The notes beneath the pieces are model-generated. The model had not been told where the DNA came from. It made no database searches and worked only from the letters and a program-made list of their open reading frames with translations. DNA of 64,000 bases, taken from positions 1-64,000 of the forward strand of contig JAGFZV010000003.1 of NCBI GenBank assembly GCA_017889545.1, in the 5' to 3' direction. Numbering within the stretch: the first letter of the stretch is position 1; the number at the start of each line of letters is the position of its first letter. A program made the translations under genes and the position numbers. Source of the DNA: Bacillota bacterium (lineage in GTDB: Bacteria > Bacillota > Negativicutes > CTSoil-072). Positions 1 to 8,976 of the stretch are shown here, one piece after another.

Positions 1-40
1 GTTCAGTAAAAAATACAAAGTTAACATATTTTTTACTACC

Positions 41-95
41 AAAAGAAAGGGAGCTGTCCGAAACAGGTTTTAAAACCTATTTTGAGACAGCCCCT
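41..95 (-). terminator. Terminator after the lactate permease gene
   Basis: Read on the minus strand, a long hairpin (outer arms at 49-58 and 86-94, inner self-complementary segment 65-78) is followed by a T-rich run at 41-48. It lies 25 bases past the permease stop codon, as expected for a rho-independent terminator. Confidence 0.8.
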
Positions 96-119
96 TTTTC
101 ATAAACTCTTTCAACTTTT

Positions 120-1769
120 CTACGGAAGCATCCAGCCAAGAACGTAGGCTTGAAGATAAGTCAATACCCCCATCAAGATAACCATCGCAATACTATGCGG
201 CAAGGCAAACCGGAAGATGGTTGACTCCTGTCCAACCAAGCCGGTAGCAGCGCAGGCAACGGAGATACTTTGCGGTGAAATCATTTTGCCGCAAACACCA
301 CCGGACGAGTTTGCCGCGACGGTGAGTGTCGGGTCAATACCAAGCTGCTCCGCAGCTGTTTTTTGCATCGAACCGAACAATGCGTTGGATGAAGTATCGG
401 ACCCTGTCAGGAAAACCCCCATCCAGCCCAGCAGTGGCGAGAAGAATGGGAATAATGCCCCAGTGGCAGTAAAGGCAAGACCCAACGTAGAGCTCATGCC
501 GGAATAGTTCATAATGTAGGCTAAACCAAGGATCATAGCAATCGTACAGATTGGGAAAATCAGTTGCTTTATGGTTCTGAAAAAGCAAGTGAATGCTTTC
601 CCAAAACTATAATTTGGCATAATGAAAATCGAAAGAAGACCCGATAAAAAGATAGCTGTGCCAGCTGCAGACAAGAAATTGATCGCATAACCGGCCGCAT
701 ATGGAGTATTTTTAATCACAACAGGAGCCGTTTTAATCACTAGGTTATGCAGTCCTGGCCAGACCAAAGGAGTCAATCCAAGTGCTTTCTCCCAGCCAAC
801 CAGAGTCGTTTTAAAACCGACAAATTTGTCATCAGCCCATAAGAATACGAGAACTGCCAAAATCAAATACGGCGCCCAAGCACGCAGGATTTCTCCCGTT
901 GAATAATCGCTTTTGACGAGACCGGTAGAAGGCTTCTCATCTGGGAAATGCCATACTTGGCTTGGTTTCCAGAATTTAAGAAAAACCAGCAACCCGATCA
1001 TGGTGACAAAAGCAGAAGTAATATCCGGCAAATAAACACTAACGTAGTTGGAAGTATAAAACTGCGTAGCTGCGAAACAAACACCGGCTACGATAACCGC
1101 CGGCAGCACTTCCATGGAACGTTTCCAGCCGCACATCAAAACAACCAGCCACAAGGGGACAATAACCGAAAGAAATGGCAGTTGACGGCCAACAACCTTG
1201 CTGATCGCCATCGCATCAATCCCGGTAACCTGCCCGGCCACTACGATCGGAATGCCGATAGCGCCAAAGGCGACCGGCGCCGTATTGGCGATCAAACAAA
1301 TACCGGCGGCATAGACCGGGTTAAAGCCAAGACCCACCAGCATTGCGGCAGTAATGGCCACCGGTGTGCCAAAACCTGCGGTCCCTTCAATGAATGAACC
1401 AAAGGCGAAGGCAATAAATAAAGCTTGCAGCCTCCGGTCATCGGTTATTGCCGCCAGCGAATTCTTGATAATCTCAAATTCACCGGATTCAACCGTCATA
1501 TTGTAAACCCAAATCGCGGTGACGACGATCCATACAATTGGGAATATTCCTACCATGGCGCCATTCAACGTAGCGCTGATCGCCAGCCCGGCAGGCATTT
1601 TAAAAACAAATATTGCAATCAAAACAGCGGATAACACCCCGAAAAACGCCGCATTATGGCCTTTCGACCGTTTAATACCCAGCATGTATAATAAGATAAA
1701 TAACGGAATTGCTGCGACAAGTGCCGATAAACCTATGCTTCCTAACGGACTATAGTTTTGAAGCCACAT
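120..1769 (-). CDS. lctP: L-lactate permease (LctP/LldP family)
   Basis: A 549-residue polytopic membrane protein of the lactate permease family, which imports lactate (or glycolate) with protons. Hydrophobic segments run through the whole protein, and the family-typical loop FIEGTAGFGTPVAI sits near residue 127. The length matches the family's usual 530-560 residues. The ATG is preceded by a GAGGTG ribosome site. It is monocistronic: a terminator follows, and upstream lies a 280-base leader in which I find no certain promoter. The glcD-glcF pair at 7.6-10.3 kb could oxidise the imported substrate (inference). Lactate versus glycolate cannot be told from sequence alone. Confidence 0.9.
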   Translation of the reverse strand: MWLQNYSPLGSIGLSALVAAIPLFILLYMLGIKRSKGHNAAFFGVLSAVLIAIFVFKMPAGLAISATLNGAMVGIFPIVWIVVTAIWVYNMTVESGEFEIIKNSLAAITDDRRLQALFIAFAFGSFIEGTAGFGTPVAITAAMLVGLGFNPVYAAGICLIANTAPVAFGAIGIPIVVAGQVTGIDAMAISKVVGRQLPFLSVIVPLWLVVLMCGWKRSMEVLPAVIVAGVCFAATQFYTSNYVSVYLPDITSAFVTMIGLLVFLKFWKPSQVWHFPDEKPSTGLVKSDYSTGEILRAWAPYLILAVLVFLWADDKFVGFKTTLVGWEKALGLTPLVWPGLHNLVIKTAPVVIKNTPYAAGYAINFLSAAGTAIFLSGLLSIFIMPNYSFGKAFTCFFRTIKQLIFPICTIAMILGLAYIMNYSGMSSTLGLAFTATGALFPFFSPLLGWMGVFLTGSDTSSNALFGSMQKTAAEQLGIDPTLTVAANSSGGVCGKMISPQSISVACAATGLVGQESTIFRFALPHSIAMVILMGVLTYLQAYVLGWMLP

Positions 1770-2051
1770 TACTCAAAACACCTCGCTCTTTTTTGAAATC
1801 CAGCCACCTACGCCAATGTCATTTTTTTTACCAACTCACCCCCCTCATATTTTTTTGTCAACCAAAAAATTAGGGTTACACTCTCCGGCGAAATAGGAAC
1901 ACGACAATCTCTGCCTCCACCCAAATCGAGTGCGGCACAAACCAGGATTCGTTGTCCTTACTCTCACTATACTAGATATTTCAACAACTTACTTTACTTT
2001 CCTGCTGAAAATTCTATAAAATTAAAATATTCCAAATTGTCGATAAATGTG
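1770..2051 (-). other. Intergenic leader region of the lactate permease gene
   Basis: About 280 bases between the leuS terminator and the permease start. It is A/T-rich with a purine-rich ribosome site next to the ATG. A TTGACA-like hexamer occurs near 1856-1861 (minus strand) but without a convincing -10 partner. I see no gene and no riboswitch that I recognise here. Confidence 0.4.
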
Positions 2052-2090
2052 AAAAAACTCCCAAACAAAAAAATACTTTTTGTTTGGGAG
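2052..2090 (-). terminator. Terminator after leuS
   Basis: Minus-strand hairpin with a perfect 12-base stem (CTCCCAAACAAA paired with its complement, 2058-2090) followed directly by six T residues (2052-2057). It lies 27 bases past the leuS stop. Confidence 0.9.
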
Positions 2091-2116
2091 TAGATGAAAC
2101 AGTGATTATTAATAAT

Positions 2117-4609
2117 TTACTTTACGACAATATTAACTAATTTACCAGGCACGCAAATCACCTTGACCACCTTTTTACCTTCGATCAGCTGTGCGATCCG
2201 TTCCATTTTCATTGCTTTATTTTCCAATTCGTTCGCATCAATATCCACCGCAACGACTAATTTTTCCCGTACTTTGCCATTGACTTGAACGACGACCTCA
2301 ACTTCCGATACTTTGGTCGCTTCTGAATTATAAACGGGCCAAGGCTGCTTATGAACACTGCCGTCACCAATCACTGCCCCCCATAATTCTTCTGTGACAT
2401 GCGGTACAAACGGCGCCAATAAGCGGAGCAAGCTGGAAACCAGTTCATAAATCAGTCCAGGCTTCGGAGCCGTCACATGATCCCGGAAAGCATACAGCGC
2501 ATTCACCAATTCCATGACCGCGCTGATCGCCGTATTGAAATTAAAGCGGCCGCCAACATCATCCGTTACCTTTTTAATTGTGATATGCAAGATCCGGCGC
2601 AGGTCTTTTTCTTCTTGCGTTAGGGTTTCGGGATCATATTGTTCACGAGCTTTCGGATCACTCAACACAGACTCGTAATGAGCAATGATCCTCCATAATC
2701 TGCCCAAGAAACGATAAGCGCCTTCAACGCCTTGATCGCTCCACTCCAAATCCCGCTCCGGCGGTGCGGCAAAGAGAATAAACAATCGGGCGGTATCTGC
2801 GCCGTATTTGCCGACAATCTCTTCCGGCGATACAACATTGCCCTTTGATTTAGACATTTTGGCGCCATCTTTGATGACCATGCCCTGCGTCAGCAAATTT
2901 TTAAACGGTTCGTTGACATTGACCAAGCCGGCATCCTGCAGCACCTTGGTGAAAAAACGTGAATACAGCAGATGCAAAATTGCATGTTCAATGCCGCCGA
3001 TATACTGGTCAACCGGCATCCAATAGTTCGCTTTATCCGCGTCAAACGGCAGCGTTGTATTCTTAGGATCAGTGTATCGCATATAATACCAGGAAGAACA
3101 AATAAACGTATCCATCGTATCGGTTTCACGGCGGGCCTGCTCCCCGCAAACCGGGCATTGGCAATTCACAAAATCCGCAACATTCGCCAACGGAGAAACC
3201 GAACCACTGTCAAAACGAACGTTTTCCGGCAGTTTTACCGGCAACTCCTGCTCAGAAACAGGAACGACACCACATTTCGGGCAATAGATGATCGGAATGG
3301 GAGCGCCCCAATACCTTTGACGCGAAATCAGCCAGTCACGCAACCGATAGTTGATGCGGCGTTTGCCGATGCCCCGTTCTTCCAGCCACTTGGCCATCGC
3401 CACTTTGCCGGTTTCATTATCCAGACCGGTAAACTCTCCGGAATTTACGATTGTACCCGGGTCATGATATGCCCCGGTCATCGTTTCGATCGACAAGCCG
3501 CCTTCCGGTTGCTGGATTACCAGCCTTTTCGGCAAATGGTATTTATCCGCAAACTGCCAGTCACGTTCATCGTGAGCCGGCACGCCCATGACCGCTCCGG
3601 TTCCGTAATCCGCCAAAACATAATTGGCGACCCAAATCGGCACTCTTTCATTGTTAAATGGATTGACAGCATACGCGCCGGTAAACAGACCTTCTTTTTC
3701 AACATCAGTCGCAGTACGGCTAATCTCACTCAGATTACGCATCCGGTCGACAAAAGCCCGAACAGCCTCTTCCTCTTCCCGTCCTGCAATGATGCGTTCA
3801 ACCAGGGGGTGTTCAGGCGCCAAAACGACGTAGCTAACGCCGAACGCAGTATCATGACGGGTTGTATATACCGGTATCTTCTCATCCAACTCCGGAACAG
3901 AAAAACTAAATTCAGCGCCCTCGCTGCGGCCGATCCAATTTTCCTGCATGGTCTTGACGCGCTCCGGCCAACCCGGCAATTCCTTCAGATCCGCCAACAA
4001 GCGATCTGCATAATCCGTAATCTTCAGAAACCACTGTTCCAGTTCTTTTTTAATAACCATCGACTCACAGCGCCAGCAGCAGCCGTCAATAACCTGCTCA
4101 TTCGCTAAAACCGTATTACATTCATTGCACCAATTCACAGTGGCTTTTTTCTTGTATGCTAAACCCTTTTTGAAAAACAGCAAAAACAGCCATTGGGTCC
4201 AACGATAATAGTCGGGCAAACAGGTTGCCACTTCTCGATCCCAATCGTAGCTGAACCCTAATTCCTTCAGTTGCCGACGCATATTCGAAATGTTTTCCGC
4301 CGTCCATGCTGCCGGGTGGATCGCATTCTTGATCGCTGCATTTTCCGCCGGCATCCCGAAAGCATCCCAACCCATCGGATGCAATACATTAAAGCCCTGC
4401 ATTGTTTTGAAACGGGCTAAAACATCGCCGATTGAATAGTTGCGCACATGCCCCATATGCAGATTGCCCGATGGATAAGGAAACATCTCTAACACATAAT
4501 ATTCAGGAAGTTTACGGTTAACCGTTGTTTCAAATGTTTTTCCTTCCTGCCAAAACGTCTGCCACTTTGATTCAATATCCTGCGGCAGATACTTTTCTTC
4601 CATAGCCAT
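2117..4609 (-). CDS. leuS: Leucyl-tRNA synthetase
   Basis: Class I aminoacyl-tRNA synthetase of 830 residues that charges tRNA-Leu in the cytoplasm; length is normal for bacterial LeuRS. The ATP-binding HIGH motif appears as HMGH at residues 51-54, and the KMSKS loop is intact near residue 585. A large inserted CP1 editing domain lies between them, and Zn-type CxxC pairs are seen near residues 160-180 and 440-490. The start ATG follows a GGGGGG ribosome site; a second in-frame ATG two codons on is possible. A leucine T-box leader directly upstream controls it, so expression should rise when uncharged tRNA-Leu accumulates. Confidence 0.97.
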   Translation of the reverse strand: MAMEEKYLPQDIESKWQTFWQEGKTFETTVNRKLPEYYVLEMFPYPSGNLHMGHVRNYSIGDVLARFKTMQGFNVLHPMGWDAFGMPAENAAIKNAIHPAAWTAENISNMRRQLKELGFSYDWDREVATCLPDYYRWTQWLFLLFFKKGLAYKKKATVNWCNECNTVLANEQVIDGCCWRCESMVIKKELEQWFLKITDYADRLLADLKELPGWPERVKTMQENWIGRSEGAEFSFSVPELDEKIPVYTTRHDTAFGVSYVVLAPEHPLVERIIAGREEEEAVRAFVDRMRNLSEISRTATDVEKEGLFTGAYAVNPFNNERVPIWVANYVLADYGTGAVMGVPAHDERDWQFADKYHLPKRLVIQQPEGGLSIETMTGAYHDPGTIVNSGEFTGLDNETGKVAMAKWLEERGIGKRRINYRLRDWLISRQRYWGAPIPIIYCPKCGVVPVSEQELPVKLPENVRFDSGSVSPLANVADFVNCQCPVCGEQARRETDTMDTFICSSWYYMRYTDPKNTTLPFDADKANYWMPVDQYIGGIEHAILHLLYSRFFTKVLQDAGLVNVNEPFKNLLTQGMVIKDGAKMSKSKGNVVSPEEIVGKYGADTARLFILFAAPPERDLEWSDQGVEGAYRFLGRLWRIIAHYESVLSDPKAREQYDPETLTQEEKDLRRILHITIKKVTDDVGGRFNFNTAISAVMELVNALYAFRDHVTAPKPGLIYELVSSLLRLLAPFVPHVTEELWGAVIGDGSVHKQPWPVYNSEATKVSEVEVVVQVNGKVREKLVVAVDIDANELENKAMKMERIAQLIEGKKVVKVICVPGKLVNIVVK

Positions 4610-4640
4610 AATTACCCCCCTATATCATTTAAAATCAGGA

Positions 4641-4880
4641 ACGAAAAAACCCCTCGGCAAACAATGCCAGGGGCGAGTCTTTCCCGCGGTACCACCCTGA
4701 TTAACAGCAAAAACTGTTATCTTATCAGTCGCTAACGCAAACTACGCGTCAACCGCTATTTGCTTGACGGTTGATCCTCCACAGTGAGTTCAGTGGGTTT
4801 GTGGATTGGTTCGCATCAGTCACCAACTTTCTGAGCCACAGCTTGCACCTACTACTCTGTTTCAATGGATATCGGTTTAA
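4641..4880 (-). promoter_or_regulatory. Leucine T-box leader of leuS
   Basis: Minus-strand leader with the conserved T-box sequence GGGTGGTACCGCGGG at 4697-4683, followed by a terminator hairpin (4650-4673) ending in a T run at 4644-4649. Stem I holds the specifier bulge GAACTCACTG, with CTC (Leu codon) at 4788-4786. The specifier agrees with the downstream gene. Uncharged tRNA-Leu is expected to pair with the T-box and allow read-through into leuS. Confidence 0.93.
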
Positions 4881-4909
4881 ATTATATAAAAACCTTGCGT
4901 AAAAGTCAA
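4881..4909 (-). promoter_or_regulatory. Promoter of the T-box leader/leuS
   Basis: Minus-strand -35 TTGACT (4909-4904) and perfect -10 TATAAT (4886-4881) with exactly 17 bases between them. Transcription would start about 7 bases downstream, at the beginning of the T-box leader. Confidence 0.85.
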
Positions 4910-4940
4910 TCATACTCTTTCCCGTTAACGTGCAACTCAT

Positions 4941-4995
4941 TTACAAACCAGCAGTCAATACCATATAATGTACGTATACCCCACCCCCGCGGGGG
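4941..4995 (+). promoter_or_regulatory. Promoter and GC-rich operator of the CsoR/CstR-like gene
   Basis: Plus-strand -35 TTACAA (4941-4946), 17-base spacer, -10 TATAAT (4964-4969). Just downstream lies TACCCC plus a perfect GC palindrome CCCCCGCGGGGG (4984-4995). CsoR-family repressors bind G/C-tract palindromes of this kind, so autoregulation is likely (inference). Confidence 0.65.
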
Positions 4996-5016
4996 CGATA
5001 GAAAGGAGATTTTACC

Positions 5017-5289
5017 ATGGTCGACCCGACAACAAAAGCAGAAGTGCTTACCCGTTTGAAAAATGTAAAAGGTCATATTGCCGGAATTGAGCGCATGGTG
5101 GAAGAGGATCAGGCCTGTGGCAACATTCTGATCCAATTGTCAGCCATTCGATCCTCAATTGAAAAAATAGGTGTTTTTATTTTGGAAAACAATGCCGTCT
5201 CTTGTTTAGGAGATGGATTAGCAAGCAAACCAGAAGACAAACAAAAAGTAGAACAAGTCGTTAAACAAATGCTTACTTTTTTAAAATGA
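5017..5289 (+). CDS. CsoR/CstR-family metal- or persulfide-sensing repressor
   Basis: A 90-residue all-helical DUF156 (CsoR/RcnR/FrmR/CstR) regulator with the typical RLKNVKGHIAGIERMVEED start. Cysteines are present at the first ligand position (DQACGNIL, about residue 34) and at the second (AVSCLG, about 63). The histidine that precedes the second Cys by four residues in copper sensors is Asn here. Copper sensing is therefore doubtful, and a CstR-like thiol/persulfide role is possible (inference). The ATG at 5017 has an AAAGGAG site. The gene is convergent with ccdA and overlaps its end by 9 bases. A canonical CsoR is encoded separately at 43.8 kb. Confidence 0.88.
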   Translation: MVDPTTKAEVLTRLKNVKGHIAGIERMVEEDQACGNILIQLSAIRSSIEKIGVFILENNAVSCLGDGLASKPEDKQKVEQVVKQMLTFLK

Positions 5290-5988
5290 TAAGAGAACTC
5301 CCAATATTCGCTGAAGCAGATCAAAATAGAGAACGATGCCAGTAATCAGCAGTATGCCGCCGGCAACTCTCTGCAGCAGCGGCAGCCATTGATATACGCG
5401 CCGAAGCCGGGGTAAAAAACGCTGAAGAAAAAATGCCAGCGCCCAAAACGGCAGGGAAAACCCTAACGAAAATACCAGCAGCAAAACTACTCCCTGCCCA
5501 ACCATCGCATTGGTTCCGGCATAGGCAAGAATAGCCGCCAAAATCGGTCCGATGCACGGCGTCCACCCGGCTGTAAAAGCAATACCAAGAACAAACGCTC
5601 CGAACGGACCGCGAAAGGTCTGCTTGAGAAACGGCCGATATTCACGCTGCAAGCTGGAAATTCCAAAAATGCCCATCAAATGCAGACCCATAAACGTAAT
5701 AAAAACAGCGCCAATTTTACGGACAATATCTTGATATTCAATAAAGAACCGGCCAAAATAAGACGCCGTCGCGCCCATTGCGACAAAAACCAAAGTAAAC
5801 CCGCTCAAGAAGAAAAAAATATTAATAAAGAACCGCCAGCGCCCAACTCGATTGTCCTCCGCAGTTTCCCCGGCACTCCCGCCCAGCAGAGCGGCAAAAG
5901 TCGGCAGCATGGGCAAGACGCACGGCGAAAAAAAAGAGAATAGTCCGGCGATAAAAGCAGTCAATACGGGAATGTCCTTGCTCTCCAC
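5281..5988 (-). CDS. ccdA: Cytochrome c biogenesis protein CcdA
   Basis: A 235-residue thiol-disulfide transporter with about six membrane segments that carries electrons from cytoplasmic thioredoxin to the outer face, to keep apocytochrome haem-site cysteines reduced. The conserved FSFFSPCVLPMLP segment is at residues 17-29, and the second redox Cys lies in TAGWTPCIGPILA near residue 138. It starts with GTG after TAGGAGG. The resA gene ends 9 bases upstream on the same strand, so the two form an operon and are functional partners. Its 3' end overlaps the convergent regulator gene. Confidence 0.93.
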   Translation of the reverse strand: MESKDIPVLTAFIAGLFSFFSPCVLPMLPTFAALLGGSAGETAEDNRVGRWRFFINIFFFLSGFTLVFVAMGATASYFGRFFIEYQDIVRKIGAVFITFMGLHLMGIFGISSLQREYRPFLKQTFRGPFGAFVLGIAFTAGWTPCIGPILAAILAYAGTNAMVGQGVVLLLVFSLGFSLPFWALAFFLQRFLPRLRRVYQWLPLLQRVAGGILLITGIVLYFDLLQRILGVLLSF

Positions 5989-5997
5989 AGCAACCTC

Positions 5998-6540
5998 CTA
6001 TAGCCCTTTGATCACATTTTCCAATTCGGCCAGCGTCATGCTTCCGGACTTACGATACCGGATCACACCATTTTTGTCCGCAACAATAGTGGTCGGTATC
6101 GCACTGACATGGAACTGTTTTGCGACCGCACCGTCTTTATCCAGCAGCACTTGCATCCGCGTGTAATTGTTCTGCGTCATAAAATCAGAAACTTTGCCTG
6201 CCGATTCCTGAATGTTGATGGCATAAAAAGCCACATCATTTTGATGTTTTGCCGCAAACAGATTCAAGTCCGGCATTTCCGCCTTGCACGGAGGACACCA
6301 AGTAGCCCAAAAATTAACGACGATGATCTTATCCTTTTCGCCCACGTGTATATTCCGACCGGCCAAATCACTTAGAGTAATTTGAGGCAAGGCTTGTCCA
6401 TTGGACGTTCCCGGTTTGGCATTCGGGATCACAGCGCTGTTATTAGCAGGAGCCGGGGCCGGGCTCATCATATACCAAGTCCCAAAACCCGTAACAAGGA
6501 CAACAAATATGAGGATCAATAAACTGTTACGTTTAGACAT
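5998..6540 (-). CDS. resA: Thiol-disulfide oxidoreductase ResA/TlpA
   Basis: A 180-residue membrane-anchored thioredoxin-fold protein. One N-terminal transmembrane anchor (about residues 7-25) is followed by a Pro/Ala linker and a TlpA-like domain with the active site NFWATWCPPCKAEMPDL (Cys pair near residues 81 and 84) and a cis-Pro loop (SAIPTT). ResA reduces CxxCH sites of apocytochrome c using electrons passed by CcdA, encoded directly downstream. The ATG follows GAAGGAGAAGGAG. The cytochrome targets in this window would be NrfH and NrfA, encoded at 47-48.7 kb. Confidence 0.92.
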   Translation of the reverse strand: MSKRNSLLILIFVVLVTGFGTWYMMSPAPAPANNSAVIPNAKPGTSNGQALPQITLSDLAGRNIHVGEKDKIIVVNFWATWCPPCKAEMPDLNLFAAKHQNDVAFYAINIQESAGKVSDFMTQNNYTRMQVLLDKDGAVAKQFHVSAIPTTIVADKNGVIRYRKSGSMTLAELENVIKGL

Positions 6541-6680
6541 TCTCCTTCTCCTTCCGTACTTATAGCTTTCAGTCTAATTTGCTTATCCCATTTTATCATT
6601 CTAATCATTATTTTGCTACTTCCCATAGTTTTTCCGCTGAACAAATCATTCTTTTAGTTCAATCTCCAGGAGGTTCACAT

Positions 6681-7511
6681 ATGCATCAATATCTGTTTTT
6701 TATCGGTGATTTCCCCATTCGCGCCTATGGCCTGGTACTTTGCATGAGTATTATTCTGGCGACAGGTACGGCCTATTTTCTCGCCAAGCAGGACGGGCGC
6801 TGGCATCAGCACGTGCCGGATATGGGTTTGTATTGCGGCATCGCCGGTATCATCGGCGCCCGTCTTTGGGACGTTTTCTTTTTTGACTGGAGTTATTATC
6901 AAAATCATTTATTGGAAATTCCTTTTGTCTGGCAAGGCGGCATGGCAATTCAAGGCGGCGTGCTGCTCGGTGCTATTACAGGCTATCTCTATACCAAACG
7001 TCATAACATGGATACCTGGGCTTTTGCCGACATTGTAGCTCCTGCCATTATTATGGGGCAAGCCCTCGGGCGTATTGCCAATCTCCTCAACGGTGATGCG
7101 TTCGGTCACCCGACGGGCGGGGCCTATGGCATTATTTATCCTATTACCACCTTGGCGTATCAAACCTATGGCAATCAGCCTCTTTGGCCGGCGGAAGTCT
7201 GGGAAGGACAAATCGACACCATTATCTTTGCCTTGCTCCTCATCTTCCGCACAACCAATCACGCCAAGGGTCAAGTCTTTATCCTCTACGCCGTTCTCTA
7301 TTCAGTCGCCCGCTTCTTTCTCGAATACCTGCGCGGCGACTACGGCACACTGCTGCTGGGCTTAAAATCGGCTCAGATTACCAGTCTTGTCGTCATTATT
7401 ATCGGACTTGGGCTATTCCTATGGTGTGGAATTCGGGAAAAACGGGTTGAACCGAAAAATGCCCCGGAGCAAAATACAGAAAATAAACCAAAGAAAAAAG
7501 GACGCAAATAA
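6681..7511 (+). CDS. lgt: Prolipoprotein diacylglyceryl transferase
   Basis: A 276-residue integral membrane enzyme that transfers diacylglycerol from phosphatidylglycerol to the lipobox cysteine of prolipoproteins. The Lgt signature region GRIANLLNGDAFG lies near residue 132, and the protein has about seven hydrophobic segments and a Lys-rich C-terminal tail. An upstream in-frame start exists at 6579, but the ATG at 6681 sits eight bases after a strong CAGGAGGT site and begins at the expected N-terminus (MHQYLFFIGDFPIRAYG). It is divergent from resA. Its substrates in this window include the lipobox proteins at 25.8, 50.1 and 57.9 kb. Confidence 0.95.
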   Translation: MHQYLFFIGDFPIRAYGLVLCMSIILATGTAYFLAKQDGRWHQHVPDMGLYCGIAGIIGARLWDVFFFDWSYYQNHLLEIPFVWQGGMAIQGGVLLGAITGYLYTKRHNMDTWAFADIVAPAIIMGQALGRIANLLNGDAFGHPTGGAYGIIYPITTLAYQTYGNQPLWPAEVWEGQIDTIIFALLLIFRTTNHAKGQVFILYAVLYSVARFFLEYLRGDYGTLLLGLKSAQITSLVVIIIGLGLFLWCGIREKRVEPKNAPEQNTENKPKKKGRK

Positions 7512-7522
7512 GCGTCCTTTTC
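7498..7522 (+). terminator. Terminator overlapping the lgt stop codon
   Basis: Stem AAGGACGC / GCGTCCTT (7498-7505 and 7512-7519) with the lgt TAA in its loop, followed by a short T run. Confidence 0.7.
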
Positions 7523-7618
7523 GATTCAGCATTTACTCTATCCAAAAAATGTGTTACAGTTTTCATGGATAGGTATATTCGTTTTTTTAACTATTTTTTT
7601 GTAAAGGAGCTTGTGATA

Positions 7619-8974
7619 ATGCGACAAGACCTCATTGATGCTTTTTCCAAAATTGTCGGAGCTGAACATGTGCTGACCGGTAAAGAAAAATTGCTGGACT
7701 ATGCAGATGCTGCAACTCCCGGTTCTTCACGAATCCCGGATGCAATCATCGAGCCCGCCAACACTGCAGAAGTATCCCAGGTTCTGGCATTAGCCAATGC
7801 TGAAAAAATCTCTGTTTTTCCCCGTGGCTACGGATCCAGCGTGTACAAGGCCGGAATTTCTGCTTCCGGAGGAGTGATCCTTCTTCTGAAACGGATGAAC
7901 TCGATCCTGGAAATTGATACGGCAAACCTGGCAGCTACAATAGAGCCGGGAGTATTGATAGCTGATCTAGATAGAGAAGTTCACAAATCCGGGCTCATGT
8001 TCCCTCCCGATCCGGGAACGCTTTCTACCGCCACGATCGGCGGACTGGTGTCGCAGAACGCCACCAGTATGAGAAGTCTAAAATATGGATCGACCAAACA
8101 TTACGTCATGGGCTTGGAAATTGTTCTAGCCGATGGCAGAATCTTAAACACAGGCGGAAAAAATGTTAAAGACGTGGCAGGCTATGATCTGACAAAGCTA
8201 ATGACCGGATCAGAAGGCTCCTTAGGCGTTTTTACCAAAATCATTGTAAAACTGATGCCCGCACCGGAAACAGTAAAATGTCTTCTGGCAACTTTTGACT
8301 CTCTCGAGAAGGCCAGCAAAACGGTTGAAACCATCCTCGGCGATAAAATAGTGCCTTCCGCACTTGAATTGTTTGACAATATAACATTACGTGCCATCGG
8401 CAGCGAACTTCCTGCCGGCCTGTCACCCGACGCAGCAGCCGCTTTATTAATCGAAATTGACGGCATCCAAACAGTGGTAGACAGCAATACGGATAAAACA
8501 ACAGCGATCCTGCAATCGCATGGCGCTGCCAAAATCCTTACGGCGCAAACGGACGAAGAAATAAATGCACTGTGGTCTGCCCGCAGAGCCATTCTTCCCT
8601 CACTATCGAAGCTGAACTCTGCGGTATTGATAGCGGATGCGATCGTTCCACGGAGTAAAACATCGAATATGCTCACCGCGATTGCATCCATCGCAGCGAA
8701 AAACAATACGACCATCGCTGTCTTCGGTCATATTGGCGATGGGATTCTTCACCCGGCCATCGTTTATAATCCAGCAGATAAAAACGAGCTGTCCCAGGCA
8801 GCCAATTCAATCAATGCCATGTCCGCTCTTGCGCTTACACTAGGAGGAAAATTCAGCAGCAGCTATCAAAAAGATACGTCCGGACCGGCTGAAATGTACG
8901 CCAAACAAGCGATCAAGCTTTCTTTGGATCCGAACAACATTCTAAATCCGATCACTCGCATCAAGGAGGGTTGA
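7619..8974 (+). CDS. glcD: FAD-binding glycolate/D-lactate oxidase subunit GlcD-like
   Basis: A 451-residue flavoprotein of the GlcD/D-lactate dehydrogenase family (FAD_binding_4 plus FAD-oxidase C domain), oxidising a 2-hydroxy acid. The FAD/PP-loop segment PRGYGSSVYKAGIS is at about residues 68-81, and the family-typical GGKNVKDVAGYDLTKLMTGSEGS region is near 180-202. The longest ORF starts at 7565, but the ATG at 7619 is 10 bases after AAAGGAG and is preferred. The glcF gene overlaps or abuts its end, so the two form a two-gene operon. Whether the substrate is glycolate or D-lactate is not decided by the sequence; the lactate permease nearby favours lactate. Confidence 0.9.
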   Translation: MRQDLIDAFSKIVGAEHVLTGKEKLLDYADAATPGSSRIPDAIIEPANTAEVSQVLALANAEKISVFPRGYGSSVYKAGISASGGVILLLKRMNSILEIDTANLAATIEPGVLIADLDREVHKSGLMFPPDPGTLSTATIGGLVSQNATSMRSLKYGSTKHYVMGLEIVLADGRILNTGGKNVKDVAGYDLTKLMTGSEGSLGVFTKIIVKLMPAPETVKCLLATFDSLEKASKTVETILGDKIVPSALELFDNITLRAIGSELPAGLSPDAAAALLIEIDGIQTVVDSNTDKTTAILQSHGAAKILTAQTDEEINALWSARRAILPSLSKLNSAVLIADAIVPRSKTSNMLTAIASIAAKNNTTIAVFGHIGDGILHPAIVYNPADKNELSQAANSINAMSALALTLGGKFSSSYQKDTSGPAEMYAKQAIKLSLDPNNILNPITRIKEG

Positions 8975-8976
8975 TG

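Noticed and set aside
2972-4108. 378-codon plus-strand frame opposite leuS
   Set aside because: It is antisense to a highly conserved synthetase, basic and low in family resemblance; a shadow of leuS.
8182-8715. 177-codon minus-strand frame inside glcD
   Set aside because: Antisense shadow of a conserved flavoprotein; no ribosome site or recognisable domain.
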